Assembly (NCBI GenBank): GCA_036746235.1
Contig: DAIOEN010000001.1
Coordinates: forward strand, 1-64,000
DNA length: 64,000 bases
DNA from: CALARM01 sp036746235
GTDB taxonomy: Bacteria > Vulcanimicrobiota > SpSt-956 > JAKJGF01
Direction: 5' to 3'
Below are positions 1-8,184 of the stretch, piece by piece. Numbering within the stretch: the first letter of the stretch is position 1; the number at the start of each line of letters is the position of its first letter. The position numbers and the translations under genes are program-made. The notes under the pieces were generated by a model that did no database searches, was not told where the DNA came from, and saw nothing but the letters and a program-made list of their open reading frames with translations.

Positions 1-1007
1 TCCAGAATTTTCCGGCAGATTCTTACGCCAAGACCTGTCCCCATTTCTTCTTCTGTACCGGAAGTGGAATAAACCTTTCCGTCTCCGAGCAGTTCCATTA
101 TCTTAACCTCTGACATTCCTACACCTGTGTCTTTTATAGACAGCACAAATTTTCCTTCTTCTTCTTTTGCAGAGACCTGAATGGTTCCTCCTCTGGGAGT
201 AAATTTAATAGAATTACTTATCAAATTTGTAATAACCTGGGAAATTTTATTTACATCGAAAGAAAGAAGAAAATTTTCCGGCACATTATTTATCAAAGAT
301 ATATTTTTTCCATCTGCCGTAAACTTATGAAGTTTTATGATTTCATCTATTAATTCCTTGAGACGACATTCCTCAATATTCAAGGTAAACGTATCGGATT
401 CCTGAAGGGCAAGTGTAAGAATATCTTTTACATATTGAAGCTGTTTTTGAGCCGCTTTGTTAATTATATCAATCAATTCCTTCTGAATATCATTCAGTGG
501 ATTGGAAAAATCTCTGTTCAGAAGTAAACCGGAACTGTTTAAAATACTTGTAAAAGGTGAAAGGAGATCATGAGAAACTATATGTAAAAAATCATTTTTT
601 AATTTATTCAATCTCTTCAACTCATCTTCTCTGTGTTTTATTCTGAGAGCAGTTCTTACTCTTGCCTTAAGCTCTGTTTCAGAAACAGGTTTTTTAATAT
701 AATCTACTGCTCCGAGATCCAGTCCTTTTTCCACATCTTCATCCTGAATCTTGGCGGATACAAGGATTATGGGGATATCTCTGGTTTTATTATTATCTGA
801 AAGTATTTTACAGACTTCGAGGCCGTCCATTAACGGCATCATTATATCGAGTAAAATAAGATCAGGCAGTTCTTCTCCGGCCATTTTAACGGCATCTTTA
901 CCGTTATCGGCTTTTATCAGTTCATATTTATCTTCAAGAATTAATTCCAGTAAAAATACATTTGCCGGTTCATCATCAACTATTAAAATCTTATCTTTAC
1001 CATCCAT
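1..1007 (-). CDS. Response-regulator receiver / histidine kinase hybrid (3' end cut by window edge)
   Basis: Two-component signalling protein. The frame reads leftward from an ATG at 1007, preceded by an AGAGAGG ribosome site, and runs off the window. A receiver domain comes first (acidic VDDEP near residue 10, phospho-acceptor Asp in LLDIMMP, Lys in YIKKP), so this is a receiver-first kinase. A dimerisation/phospho-acceptor helix follows (H-box VSHDLLSP), then a HATPase domain with an N-box (NLISNSIKF), G1 (DTGVGMS) and an intact G2 box (GTGLGVRI). The last few dozen residues are missing. No membrane segment is visible, so it is probably cytoplasmic and may relay signals from other sensors. 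A dispersed 83-bp palindromic element lies just upstream of the start. Ligand and output are unknown. Confidence 0.88.
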   Translation of the reverse strand, partial: MDGKDKILIVDDEPANVFLLELILEDKYELIKADNGKDAVKMAGEELPDLILLDIMMPLMDGLEVCKILSDNNKTRDIPIILVSAKIQDEDVEKGLDLGAVDYIKKPVSETELKARVRTALRIKHREDELKRLNKLKNDFLHIVSHDLLSPFTSILNSSGLLLNRDFSNPLNDIQKELIDIINKAAQKQLQYVKDILTLALQESDTFTLNIEECRLKELIDEIIKLHKFTADGKNISLINNVPENFLLSFDVNKISQVITNLISNSIKFTPRGGTIQVSAKEEEGKFVLSIKDTGVGMSEVKIMELLGDGKVYSTSGTEEEMGTGLGVRICRKIL

Positions 1008-1083
1008 TCATTTACCTCTCTCATTATTAAATTTATCATACTGATAATCCCCTGAAGCCGGCCGGGATTTTCGGGATTAAAAA

Positions 1084-1166
1084 ATTTATATGAGAATGAT
1101 GAAGTTTGCAACTTCACTGGATGCTAATTCTCATATCTAATTATGCCCGCTCCGGTCATGCCTGTT
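1084..1166 (-). repeat. 83-bp dispersed palindromic element, copy A
   Basis: Read on the minus strand, this stretch aligns without gaps to 43532-43614 on the plus strand (66 of 83 identical by hand count). It holds a short hairpin around GACCGgagCGGGC, a long stem ATATGAGAAT/ATTCTCATAT, and an inner stem TGAAGTT/AACTTCA. In the other copy the long stem reads ATATGAAAAT/ATTTTCATAT, a compensatory G-C to A-T change. Function unknown; it could be a non-autonomous mobile repeat or a structured RNA. A degenerate 'atcctgtaaatcccgg'-type repeat follows at about 1190-1228. Confidence 0.6.
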
Positions 1167-1225
1167 ACCGGGAACAGGAATTAGACTAATCATCCTGGTA
1201 ATCCCATAAATCCTGTAAATCCCGG

Positions 1226-3207
1226 TCAAATTTTAAAGTAAGGAATAATAAAAGAAAAAGTAGAACCCCTTCCCTGTTCACTTTCTACGTGTATATTGCC
1301 CTGTAGCAGTATGGCAAGTTTTTTACTGATTGTAAGCCCTCTTTTTATTCTCTTATAACCTGTTAACTGTCCATTATCGAAATCTCTAAAATCCTCACAT
1401 ATAAAGTCTAAATTTTCAGAAGATATACCTGTCCCTGTATCATGAACAGAAAAAACGACCATTTCATCCTTCATGGATATTTTCAGTTCAATCTCACCTG
1501 AAGAAGTAAATTTTACAGCATTTGCCAGAAAATTTACAAGTATTTGAATAATTTTTTTTCTGTCAGAAAAGATCGAAACAGGTAATCCCTTATCTCTTGT
1601 TATAATGAAACGTATATCATCTTTCTTAATATTTCTAATAAAACCTTCTATATCGGCAATCATATCTTCAAGAGAAAATATTTCCAGAATTAATTCTGTT
1701 TTCCCTGCCTCCAGTGTAGCCAGTTCAAGTATATGATCAATACAGGCAAGAAGTCTTGTTCCGCTTTCATTTATCATAGACAGACCTTTAATCTGTTTTT
1801 CATTTAAATTATCACCATGCCTGGTCATTAATATCTTAGAGATACCAAGGATAGAATTCATAGGTGTTCTGAGCTCATGAGATATACTCGACAGTACCTG
1901 GCTTTTAACACGATTTACAACTTCTGCCTGCTCTTTTGCCTGCCTTAATTCTTCCTCCATTTTTTTCCTTTCTGTAATATCTTCTTTAATAGCCAGGAAA
2001 TGTGTTATATGACCACCGGCATCCCTGAGCGGCGAAATAGATGCAAATTCCCAGTAAAATTCTCCGTTTTTCTTTTTGTTATGAAACTCTCCTCTCCATT
2101 CACGTCCTTTCCTTATGGTTTCCCATAAAATCTTATAGACATCAGGAGAGGTTTCACCTGATTTTAATATATTCGAATTTTTTCCTTTCACTTCTTCCAG
2201 TGTATAACCTGTAATTTCAGTAAATTTCCTGTTTACATATTCAATATGGCCAGAAGTATCGGTAATAACAATAGAACTGGGACTCTGTTCCACTACAGAT
2301 GACATGGCTTTTTCTTCAATAGAATTATCCAGTAAATACCGGCCTTCCACACGGGAAAGTGATTTAATGAGACTGCTTTTTATCTCAGGCATTTCTTTTT
2401 CCAGTTCTGAAAGGAGTTTTTTTATCATAAATCTTCTGGAATTATGACTGTCACAGCCGGGGCATTTGCAGAATATGACAGGGAATTCTTTTTTTACGGC
2501 ATATTCGGCTGTATATTTTTCTTCTACATAAACGAGAGGCCTTATGACAATATTTCTTCCGTCATCAGAATATAATTTTGCCGGCATAGCTTTTATTTTT
2601 CCTATAAAAAACTGGTTAAGTAAAAGAGTTTCAATAAAATCATCCATATGATGTGCCAGAGCTATTTTATTACACTTAAACTTAACNNNNNNNNNNNNNN
2701 NNNNNNNNNNNNNNNNNNNNNNNNNNNNNNNNNNNNNNNNNNNNNNNNNNNNNNNNNNNNNNNNNNNNNNNNNNNNNNNNNNNNNNCAATAAAATCATCC
2801 ATATGATGTGCCAGAGCTATTTTATTACACTTAAACTTAACGGCCAGATCGTAAAGAATACCCCTTCTCAGACGGGAACAGAAAGAACAATAGCTGTTTC
2901 TCTTCATTTTCGCTTTTATAATATCCAGAATACAGGTTTTTTCTATATGATAATCATATCCCCTTTCCTTTAAAGCTTTTTCAAGTATATCAGCTCTATA
3001 ATCTTCATACCCGGGATCTATATTGACTGCCATCAATTCATATTTAAAGGGTACCTTATGTTTCAGTATATCTAACAGATAAAGAAGAGACCAGCTATCT
3101 TTTCCTCCTGACAGGCCAACCATAATCCTGTCGCCATTTTCGATCAAATTAAATTTTTTATTTGCTTCTCCTATTTTATAAAGAATTTTTTTCTCAAGTT
3201 TATCCAT
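1226..3207 (-). CDS. TtcA-type tRNA 2-thiocytidine synthetase module fused to PAS-histidine kinase (interrupted by assembly gap)
   Basis: The 55 bases on either side of the N-run (2632-2686 and 2787-2841) are identical. Collapsing this duplicate joins both halves in frame into one 608-residue protein. Residues 1 to about 245 match TtcA-like PP-loop enzymes, which thiolate cytidine 32 of tRNA using an Fe-S cluster: SGGKDS at 33-38, the CxxC pair C107/C110 in SYCSFCSRLRRG, and a second cysteine group at 195-200 (CKCPGC). A PAS domain follows (about 250-370), then HisKA with the phospho-acceptor His in ISHELRTP (about 392) and a HATPase domain. The ATP-lid G2 box is degenerate (KRIKRGLTI instead of GxGLGL). 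TtcA is normally a stand-alone protein of roughly 250-310 residues, so the fusion is unusual. Without the merge it would look like two truncated genes. Confidence 0.8.
2687..2786. other. Assembly gap of 100 N with duplicated 55-bp flanks
   Basis: Exactly 100 N, the usual placeholder for an unknown gap. The 55 bases left of it (2632-2686) recur exactly to its right (2787-2841). This indicates two overlapping contig ends that were scaffolded but not merged, so the true gap is probably minus 55 bases. Merging restores an open reading frame through the ttcA-kinase gene. Confidence 0.92.
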
Positions 3208-3496
3208 AAATGAATTATATCATAATTTACACTTCCATGACGAGTATTATTTAGATAGTTGTATTTCACAACTCGCTATCCAATTTTACAGAAAAATTAT
3301 TACAATTTTCTTTTAAAAATTATTCTATTTAATATTAAAATATGCTAAAATTATAAAATGAAAATTTTAACAGTGTTATAAATTTTGTGTAAAAATAATA
3401 TTACACAGATTACTATGATACTTTTTAACTTACTTAACAGCCATAAGGGGGGTGTAATACCCGGATAAAATATACCAGTATAACGGGTATAATTAT

Positions 3497-4369
3497 TTGA
3501 ATTCTCCTAATAACACAATCGAACAAGAACAGAAAAATAATTTTCCTGAAGATAACAGTGAAAGCACTGTTATAGAAAAAAAAGCTCATATCCGCATAAG
3601 AGGTTCTATGAGAACCGATGTCGGGAAGGTACGTGATTTAAATCAGGATAGTATGCTTACAATGCAGCTTACTATGAATGAATGTTCCGAATTTATCCAA
3701 CCCCGTTTATTTATAGTAGCAGATGGCATGGGGGGCATGTCTGACGGCGAAGTAGCAAGTTCTATGGCCATAAGATATGTGGCTGAAAAAGCTTCGGAAA
3801 GTCTTCTTGATAGATCATGCAATTTTCCTATTGATGCAAAAATTCTATCTGGAGCACTTGAATATGCCAATGAAAAAGTTTACAACTATGCCCATGAAGA
3901 CCCTTCCAGGGAAGGTATGGGTTCAACAATAACAGCAGCTCTACTTATAGGGAACAGATTACTTGTTGGTCACGTGGGAGATACAAGGGCCTATATTATT
4001 AACACCGAAGAGATAAGGCAGATAACAGAAGACCATTCCCTTGTAACACGTCTGCTAAAAATGGGACAGCTTACACCGGAACAGGCACAGAATTACCCTC
4101 ATAAAAACCTTATATACAGGAGCCTTGGCCCGAACCATCCTGTAGAAATTGCTACCTATGAAGAACTTCTTAAACCGGGGGATATTGTTTTAATATGCTG
4201 TGATGGACTGTGGGACTATTTTCCCAATGAAGAACTTCAGTCTATAGTAACATCATCAACTGATTTTGATAAAATTACAGCACAACTGGTAGAACTGGCA
4301 AATGAAAGAGGCGGGAAAGATAATATAACGGTAATTATCTTTCAGCTTGTATGTATTAATAAAGAGTGA
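3497..4369 (+). CDS. PP2C-family protein serine/threonine phosphatase
   Basis: Metal-dependent phosphatase that probably opposes Ser/Thr kinases such as the one at 12680-14815. The PP2C motifs appear in order: RTDVGKVRDLNQD near residue 38, DGMGGMSDGE (metal-binding Asp and Gly), GMGSTITAALL, GHVGDTRAY, DHSLVTRL, CCDGLWDYF and GGKDNITVII. At 290 residues it is slightly longer than the usual catalytic domain because of an acidic N-terminal tail. The predicted start is TTG with no clear ribosome site; the next internal Met (about residue 38) would cut into the domain edge. A TATAAT lies at 3488-3493. No membrane segment, so cytoplasmic. The final codons run into a GAGTGAA heptamer repeat. Confidence 0.9.
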   Translation: MNSPNNTIEQEQKNNFPEDNSESTVIEKKAHIRIRGSMRTDVGKVRDLNQDSMLTMQLTMNECSEFIQPRLFIVADGMGGMSDGEVASSMAIRYVAEKASESLLDRSCNFPIDAKILSGALEYANEKVYNYAHEDPSREGMGSTITAALLIGNRLLVGHVGDTRAYIINTEEIRQITEDHSLVTRLLKMGQLTPEQAQNYPHKNLIYRSLGPNHPVEIATYEELLKPGDIVLICCDGLWDYFPNEELQSIVTSSTDFDKITAQLVELANERGGKDNITVIIFQLVCINKE

Positions 4370-4477
4370 AGAGTGAAGAGTGATATTACCTGTCACGCAT
4401 CACGATTACAGGAACTGTAAAGAAATAATCTCCTCCAATTTTCAGGTGTCAGGTGTCGGGTGTCGGGTGTCGAGTTG
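4364..4477. repeat. Tandem heptamer repeats (GAGTGAA and CAGGTGT units)
   Basis: GAGTGAA occurs three times in tandem at 4364-4384 (the third copy ends in T) and overlaps the stop codon of the phosphatase gene. CAGGTGT/CGGGTGT occurs four to five times at 4443-4477. Both arrays have a strict 7-base period. Confidence 0.85.
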
Positions 4478-4555
4478 GAATCTTTAAAACCCGACATTTG
4501 ATTTATAAAAAAAACGGAAAATTTTAATTAAGCAAACAGTGAGTTGAAAGTAAAC

Positions 4556-5329
4556 TCACTGTTTGTTATTATTTTCTGTAACTATTCTGAATAAATATTC
4601 AAAATTATCTTTTCCGGAGAGAAGAGCTTCTTTTTTTGCTTTATCACAGGAACAGAGTTCCTGCCAGTCAATGTCAGTTTTATCCATAAAAGCCATTTTG
4701 CCTCCTGCTGTTCTGCAGATGGCCCATCCTGCTGCAATATCCCATATATGGCCTCTCATTATAGCTCCTATAGCTGTATTTTTTGCTACATAGCACATAT
4801 GGGCAGCTATACTACCCATAGATCTGGTTTTACCGGGAAATTTTCTCAGATCAAAAGCACGATGGGCATAGGAAGGAACGGCAAGAAAGGAATTTTGATC
4901 TATAACAGCATGAGAAATATTTAATTTCTGCTCCCCTGAATATGAATGTTCGCCATCGGAATAAAAAAGCTCATCAGTAACAGGCATATAAAATGCTCCG
5001 TAAAGAGGTATATAATTTACAAGAACTCCTAAGGAAATACCCCACACGGGAAGACCACCGGCAAAAGCTGCAGTTCCATCAACAGGATCAACAGCCCATA
5101 TAACATGATCTGTTTTCGCAACAGCCTTATCTGACATTTCTTCACTTAAAATAATATGAGAAGGATATTTTTCAAGGATTTTATCTGTTATAAACTTATC
5201 CAGGAATAAATCCGCCTCTGTTACGGGAGTCCTGTCAGGTTTTTCACAGGGCTTTACCATGCCGAAATAAGTCAGGGCTATTTTGCCGGATTCTATGGTT
5301 AAATCTTTAAGGAAATTTATATCTATCAT
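4556..5329 (-). CDS. Inositol monophosphatase family phosphatase
   Basis: Li-sensitive, Mg-dependent phosphatase superfamily (inositol monophosphatase, histidinol phosphatase HisN, or CysQ-type nucleotidase). Family signatures: the paired acidic residues in ILSEEMSD, the metal-binding DPVDGT (usual form DPIDGT), and the C-terminal WDIAAGWAICRTAGG (motif WDxAAG...AGG). At 257 residues it matches the family length. Exact substrate cannot be told from sequence. The ATG at 5329 has no obvious Shine-Dalgarno; the upstream segment is taken by CGTGATG heptamers. It stands alone between a PP2C phosphatase and a phosphate-binding lipoprotein. Confidence 0.88.
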   Translation of the reverse strand: MIDINFLKDLTIESGKIALTYFGMVKPCEKPDRTPVTEADLFLDKFITDKILEKYPSHIILSEEMSDKAVAKTDHVIWAVDPVDGTAAFAGGLPVWGISLGVLVNYIPLYGAFYMPVTDELFYSDGEHSYSGEQKLNISHAVIDQNSFLAVPSYAHRAFDLRKFPGKTRSMGSIAAHMCYVAKNTAIGAIMRGHIWDIAAGWAICRTAGGKMAFMDKTDIDWQELCSCDKAKKEALLSGKDNFEYLFRIVTENNNKQ

Positions 5330-5337
5330 AATTATAT

Positions 5338-5411
5338 CGTGATGCGTGATGCGTAATGCGTATTTTCATCGATACCGGGCGCCTACAGGAGTCACTGGTC
5401 ACTGGTCACTG
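5338..5411. repeat. Tandem heptamer repeats (CGTGATG, then TCACTGG)
   Basis: CGTGATG/CGTAATG runs at 5338-5361 and TCACTGG at 5392-5411, each with a 7-base period. They fill the space between the phosphatase start and the stop of the PstS-like gene. Confidence 0.8.
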
Positions 5412-5413
5412 TA

Positions 5414-6307
5414 CTAAATATACTCAAACAGTGTTTCTCTCTGTTCACCTTTATTTGGAACAGGAACAAATCCGTTTTTCTTTGCTATCTCAGAACCTTC
5501 ATCACTGTATATAAAATCTATAAAATCTCTGAGAGGTTTTTTAGCATATTTACTTATATACATATAATAAGGGCGAAGAACAGGGTATTTGCCTGTCTGA
5601 GCATTTTCCACAGAAGGTGTAAGATATTCTCCGTCTTTTTCTTTTGCCACTGAAAGAGCTTTTGTACTCTTATCCTGGTAGTTCATGAAGAAATAGCCTA
5701 TGGCATTTTTATTCTGTGCAATTTCTTTGACTATGTCTTCAGGTGTTTTAAGAACTTTGATGTTGGCAGGAAGTTTATTCATATCGACATTTTTACTTAT
5801 ATCTATAAACTTTTCAAGAAAATAATCATATTCTCCCACAGGAATATCTCTGTATAGAACCGCAATCTCAACGTCTTCTCCACCGACATCCTTCCAGTTT
5901 GTAATTTTACCTGAAAATATATCTTTAATCTGGTCCTTATCAAGTTTTTCAACTTTATTACCGGGATTTACAGCCACACAGTAAATATTAAAACCTACAT
6001 AAAATTCCCCGACGTCAATATTCTTTTCCTTTGCTTTTAAAATCTCTTCAGTACTTATTTTTCTTGAAGATTCTGCAATATCCACCTTACCTTCAAGAAA
6101 ATCTTCTATACCTTTTTTACTGCCTGTTGATAAAATTTCAATCTTCGTACCGGTATTTTTCTTCATATAAGCTTCTGCCCAGGCTTTACTGAGATCACTT
6201 ATGCTTATAGAACCGCCTATGAGGATATCCCCATCGCCACCGCTACCTGTCTGACATCCGGAAAAAAGTAAAGATAAAATCAGTAATAATACATATAACA
6301 TACGCAT
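5414..6307 (-). CDS. PstS-like phosphate-binding lipoprotein
   Basis: Periplasmic-binding-protein type II fold of the phosphate-binding (PstS/SphX) group. After a lipoprotein signal (MRMLYVLLLILSLLFSGC, lipobox LFSGC) come family features: GGSISISDLSKAWAEAY, STGSKKGIEDF with the ligand-loop TGS, VDIAESSRKI, FSGKITNWKDVGG, and a C-terminal FIDFIYSDEGSEIAKKNGFVPV. The start at 6307 is chosen because AAAGAGG lies 11 bases upstream; the frame is open to 6370. No PstC, PstA or PstB permease gene is adjacent, so this is an orphan binding protein. It may serve a transporter elsewhere or act as a phosphate sensor. Confidence 0.87.
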   Translation of the reverse strand: MRMLYVLLLILSLLFSGCQTGSGGDGDILIGGSISISDLSKAWAEAYMKKNTGTKIEILSTGSKKGIEDFLEGKVDIAESSRKISTEEILKAKEKNIDVGEFYVGFNIYCVAVNPGNKVEKLDKDQIKDIFSGKITNWKDVGGEDVEIAVLYRDIPVGEYDYFLEKFIDISKNVDMNKLPANIKVLKTPEDIVKEIAQNKNAIGYFFMNYQDKSTKALSVAKEKDGEYLTPSVENAQTGKYPVLRPYYMYISKYAKKPLRDFIDFIYSDEGSEIAKKNGFVPVPNKGEQRETLFEYI

Positions 6308-6530
6308 AGAAATAAATACCTCTTTCATAAATAAATTTTGTATAAAAACAATGTATAATTTACAGCGCAATCAGTCTATATATAGCCTTCCTGTCACTAT
6401 AAACGTTTAAAATAAAATAGATTTATAAATATCACCTATTATAAAAAAATATACATTTTCTTACTCCTATAATTATCTCAAAAACAAATAGTTTGTCAAG
6501 CATATTAAAGGATTTACATAGAACTTTTTT

Positions 6531-6573
6531 ATTTATGTGATTTGCAGTATATTTATGTGATTTATGGTATAAT
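6531..6573 (+). promoter_or_regulatory. Putative promoter with 20-bp tandem direct repeat
   Basis: Two adjoining 20-base repeats, 6531-6550 and 6551-6570 (18 of 20 identical, core TTTATGTGATTT), run into a perfect TATAAT -10 at 6568-6573. The closest -35 candidate, TTGCAG at 6542-6547, has a long 20-base spacer. One DNA turn is about 10.5 bp, so a 20-bp spacing would place two regulator molecules on nearly the same face. The rest of 6308-6670 holds nothing else I can recognise. Confidence 0.4.
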
Positions 6574-6670
6574 ATAAAATGACTGAGTTTAATAACAACC
6601 GGGACAGGTAATCTATTCCGCCGTTACTTGTATAGTAAATTTATTAAAAGAGAGCAGGGAGGTTAAATTT

Positions 6671-8182
6671 ATGAAAAAAAAAGTATCCCCACCTATATTA
6701 TTTTTCTTTTTATTCGCGAGCTTATTATATTATTTCAGTATTAAAGATAGTAAAAAAATATGTTATGGCACACAATTAAAGGTACTTACTATAAACTCAT
6801 TCAATCTTACCCCTGATATACCTGAAATAAATTATATAGGTTCGTCTTTTGCCGATATGACTATGACAAGACTATCACAGATAAAAAGTATAAACCTCAT
6901 AGAAAGAGTACATCTGGAAAGAGCGAAAAAGAAACTCGGCATTAAACCCGGTGATTTAATTACAAAAGAACTGGCCGTCAAAATAGGAGATTTACTGGAT
7001 GCAGATCTGGTAGTAATCGGAACAATACAGACACTTACGAAAGATAGTTTCAAAGTTGGTTCACAGATACTGGATCTCAGAAAGGAAGATAAAAAAGAAG
7101 AAATCTTTACAAGCGAGCCGGTAAATATTAAGGATGGAATAGAAGGTATAGAGAAGAGTGAAAACATAGAGTCCATAAACAGATTGCAGGGTGAAGTAGC
7201 ACAGTTTATAACAAAATCCATACCGGTAACACTTACACAGGAACAGGTAACACAGGTAAATAAAGATTATACCAGATCAGGACCTGCCTATGTCTGTTAC
7301 GCCAAAGGCAGGGAGCTTTATGTTAATTATACTGAAACAGATAACGATAAAGCCATAGAATTATTTAAGGAAGCCATAAATAAAGATCCCAATTATGCTC
7401 TTGCCTGTGCTGGACTGGCAGATGCTTATGCACAGAAAGGCGGTTATTACAATGCCTGTGACAGAGATTATATTGAAGAAGCTATTAAAATGGGAGAAAA
7501 ATCCAGAGAACTGGATCCTGACCTTCCTGAAGCATATAAAGCTCTCGGTATTGCATACACATATAAAGGGAGGCCTGATATGAATGAAATCTTACTGAAG
7601 CAAGGCGAAGATAATCTAAAAAAAGCGCTAACATACAATGATCACTATCTAGAAGCACACCTGAATCTTGGAAAAATATATCTATGGCTGGGGAAAGAAA
7701 AATATTCCGATGCACAAGACAAATTCGAATTTGTTATAGAAAAAGATAAATTTAATCCAGTAAGTCACTACTATATGGGATATTTCTATGGTATATGTAA
7801 AAACTATGATGATGCTTTAAAAGAATACGAAACAGCAATTAAACTGGAAAAGGATTTAAATCACCGTGAAGGTAAAATATCTCTCGATTCTTATATAAAC
7901 ATAGCCTGTTGTTATATTGAAGATAATGAACTGGATAAAGCGAAAGAAGCATTAAAAGAAGCAGAAAAAATAAATCCTGATTATTCTTATTGCCACTATT
8001 CCAGAAGTTTACTTTATGCAAAGGAGGAGAAATATGAAGAAGCACTGGAAGAAATGAATATTTATCTTACTATGGATAAAAAAGCAATGAATGAGCCGAT
8101 AAATAAAGAAAGAAAAGAACATATTGACGAATTTATGAAAAAAATTAAAGAAGAACTTGAAAATGAAAAAAAAGGAGAATAG
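6671..8182 (+). CDS. CsgG/FlgO-like domain plus TPR-repeat membrane or exported protein
   Basis: A 503-residue protein starting with a hydrophobic export or anchor segment (residues 8-25). Residues about 35-190 resemble the CsgG/FlgO-type alpha/beta domain common in TPR proteins (LTINSFN, SSFADMTMTRLSQIKSINLIER, DLLDADLVVIGTIQ). From about 205 to the C terminus there are at least six TPR units (for example KAIELFKEAINKDPNYALA, EAYKALGIAYTYKG, EYETAIKLE, ALEEMNIYLTMDKK). The start is well supported by GGGAGG seven bases upstream. The next gene starts 2 bases after the stop, with its ribosome site inside this coding end, so the two are co-translated. Likely a scaffold at the cell envelope; partner unknown. 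Confidence 0.75.
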   Translation: MKKKVSPPILFFFLFASLLYYFSIKDSKKICYGTQLKVLTINSFNLTPDIPEINYIGSSFADMTMTRLSQIKSINLIERVHLERAKKKLGIKPGDLITKELAVKIGDLLDADLVVIGTIQTLTKDSFKVGSQILDLRKEDKKEEIFTSEPVNIKDGIEGIEKSENIESINRLQGEVAQFITKSIPVTLTQEQVTQVNKDYTRSGPAYVCYAKGRELYVNYTETDNDKAIELFKEAINKDPNYALACAGLADAYAQKGGYYNACDRDYIEEAIKMGEKSRELDPDLPEAYKALGIAYTYKGRPDMNEILLKQGEDNLKKALTYNDHYLEAHLNLGKIYLWLGKEKYSDAQDKFEFVIEKDKFNPVSHYYMGYFYGICKNYDDALKEYETAIKLEKDLNHREGKISLDSYINIACCYIEDNELDKAKEALKEAEKINPDYSYCHYSRSLLYAKEEKYEEALEEMNIYLTMDKKAMNEPINKERKEHIDEFMKKIKEELENEKKGE

Positions 8183-8184
8183 AT

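Noticed and set aside
751..1044. Plus-strand open frame opposite the receiver-kinase gene
   Set aside because: Low-complexity Ser/Leu-rich translation on the strand opposite a clear receiver-kinase; a shadow frame.
1084..1166. Riboswitch interpretation of the 83-bp element
   Set aside because: Copy B lies upstream of a clear promoter and the following genes are unrelated in function. The element is kept as a dispersed structured repeat only.
2662..3207. Separate truncated TtcA gene and separate kinase starting at 2647
   Set aside because: The duplicated 55-bp flanks of the gap and frame continuity show a single gene split by scaffolding.
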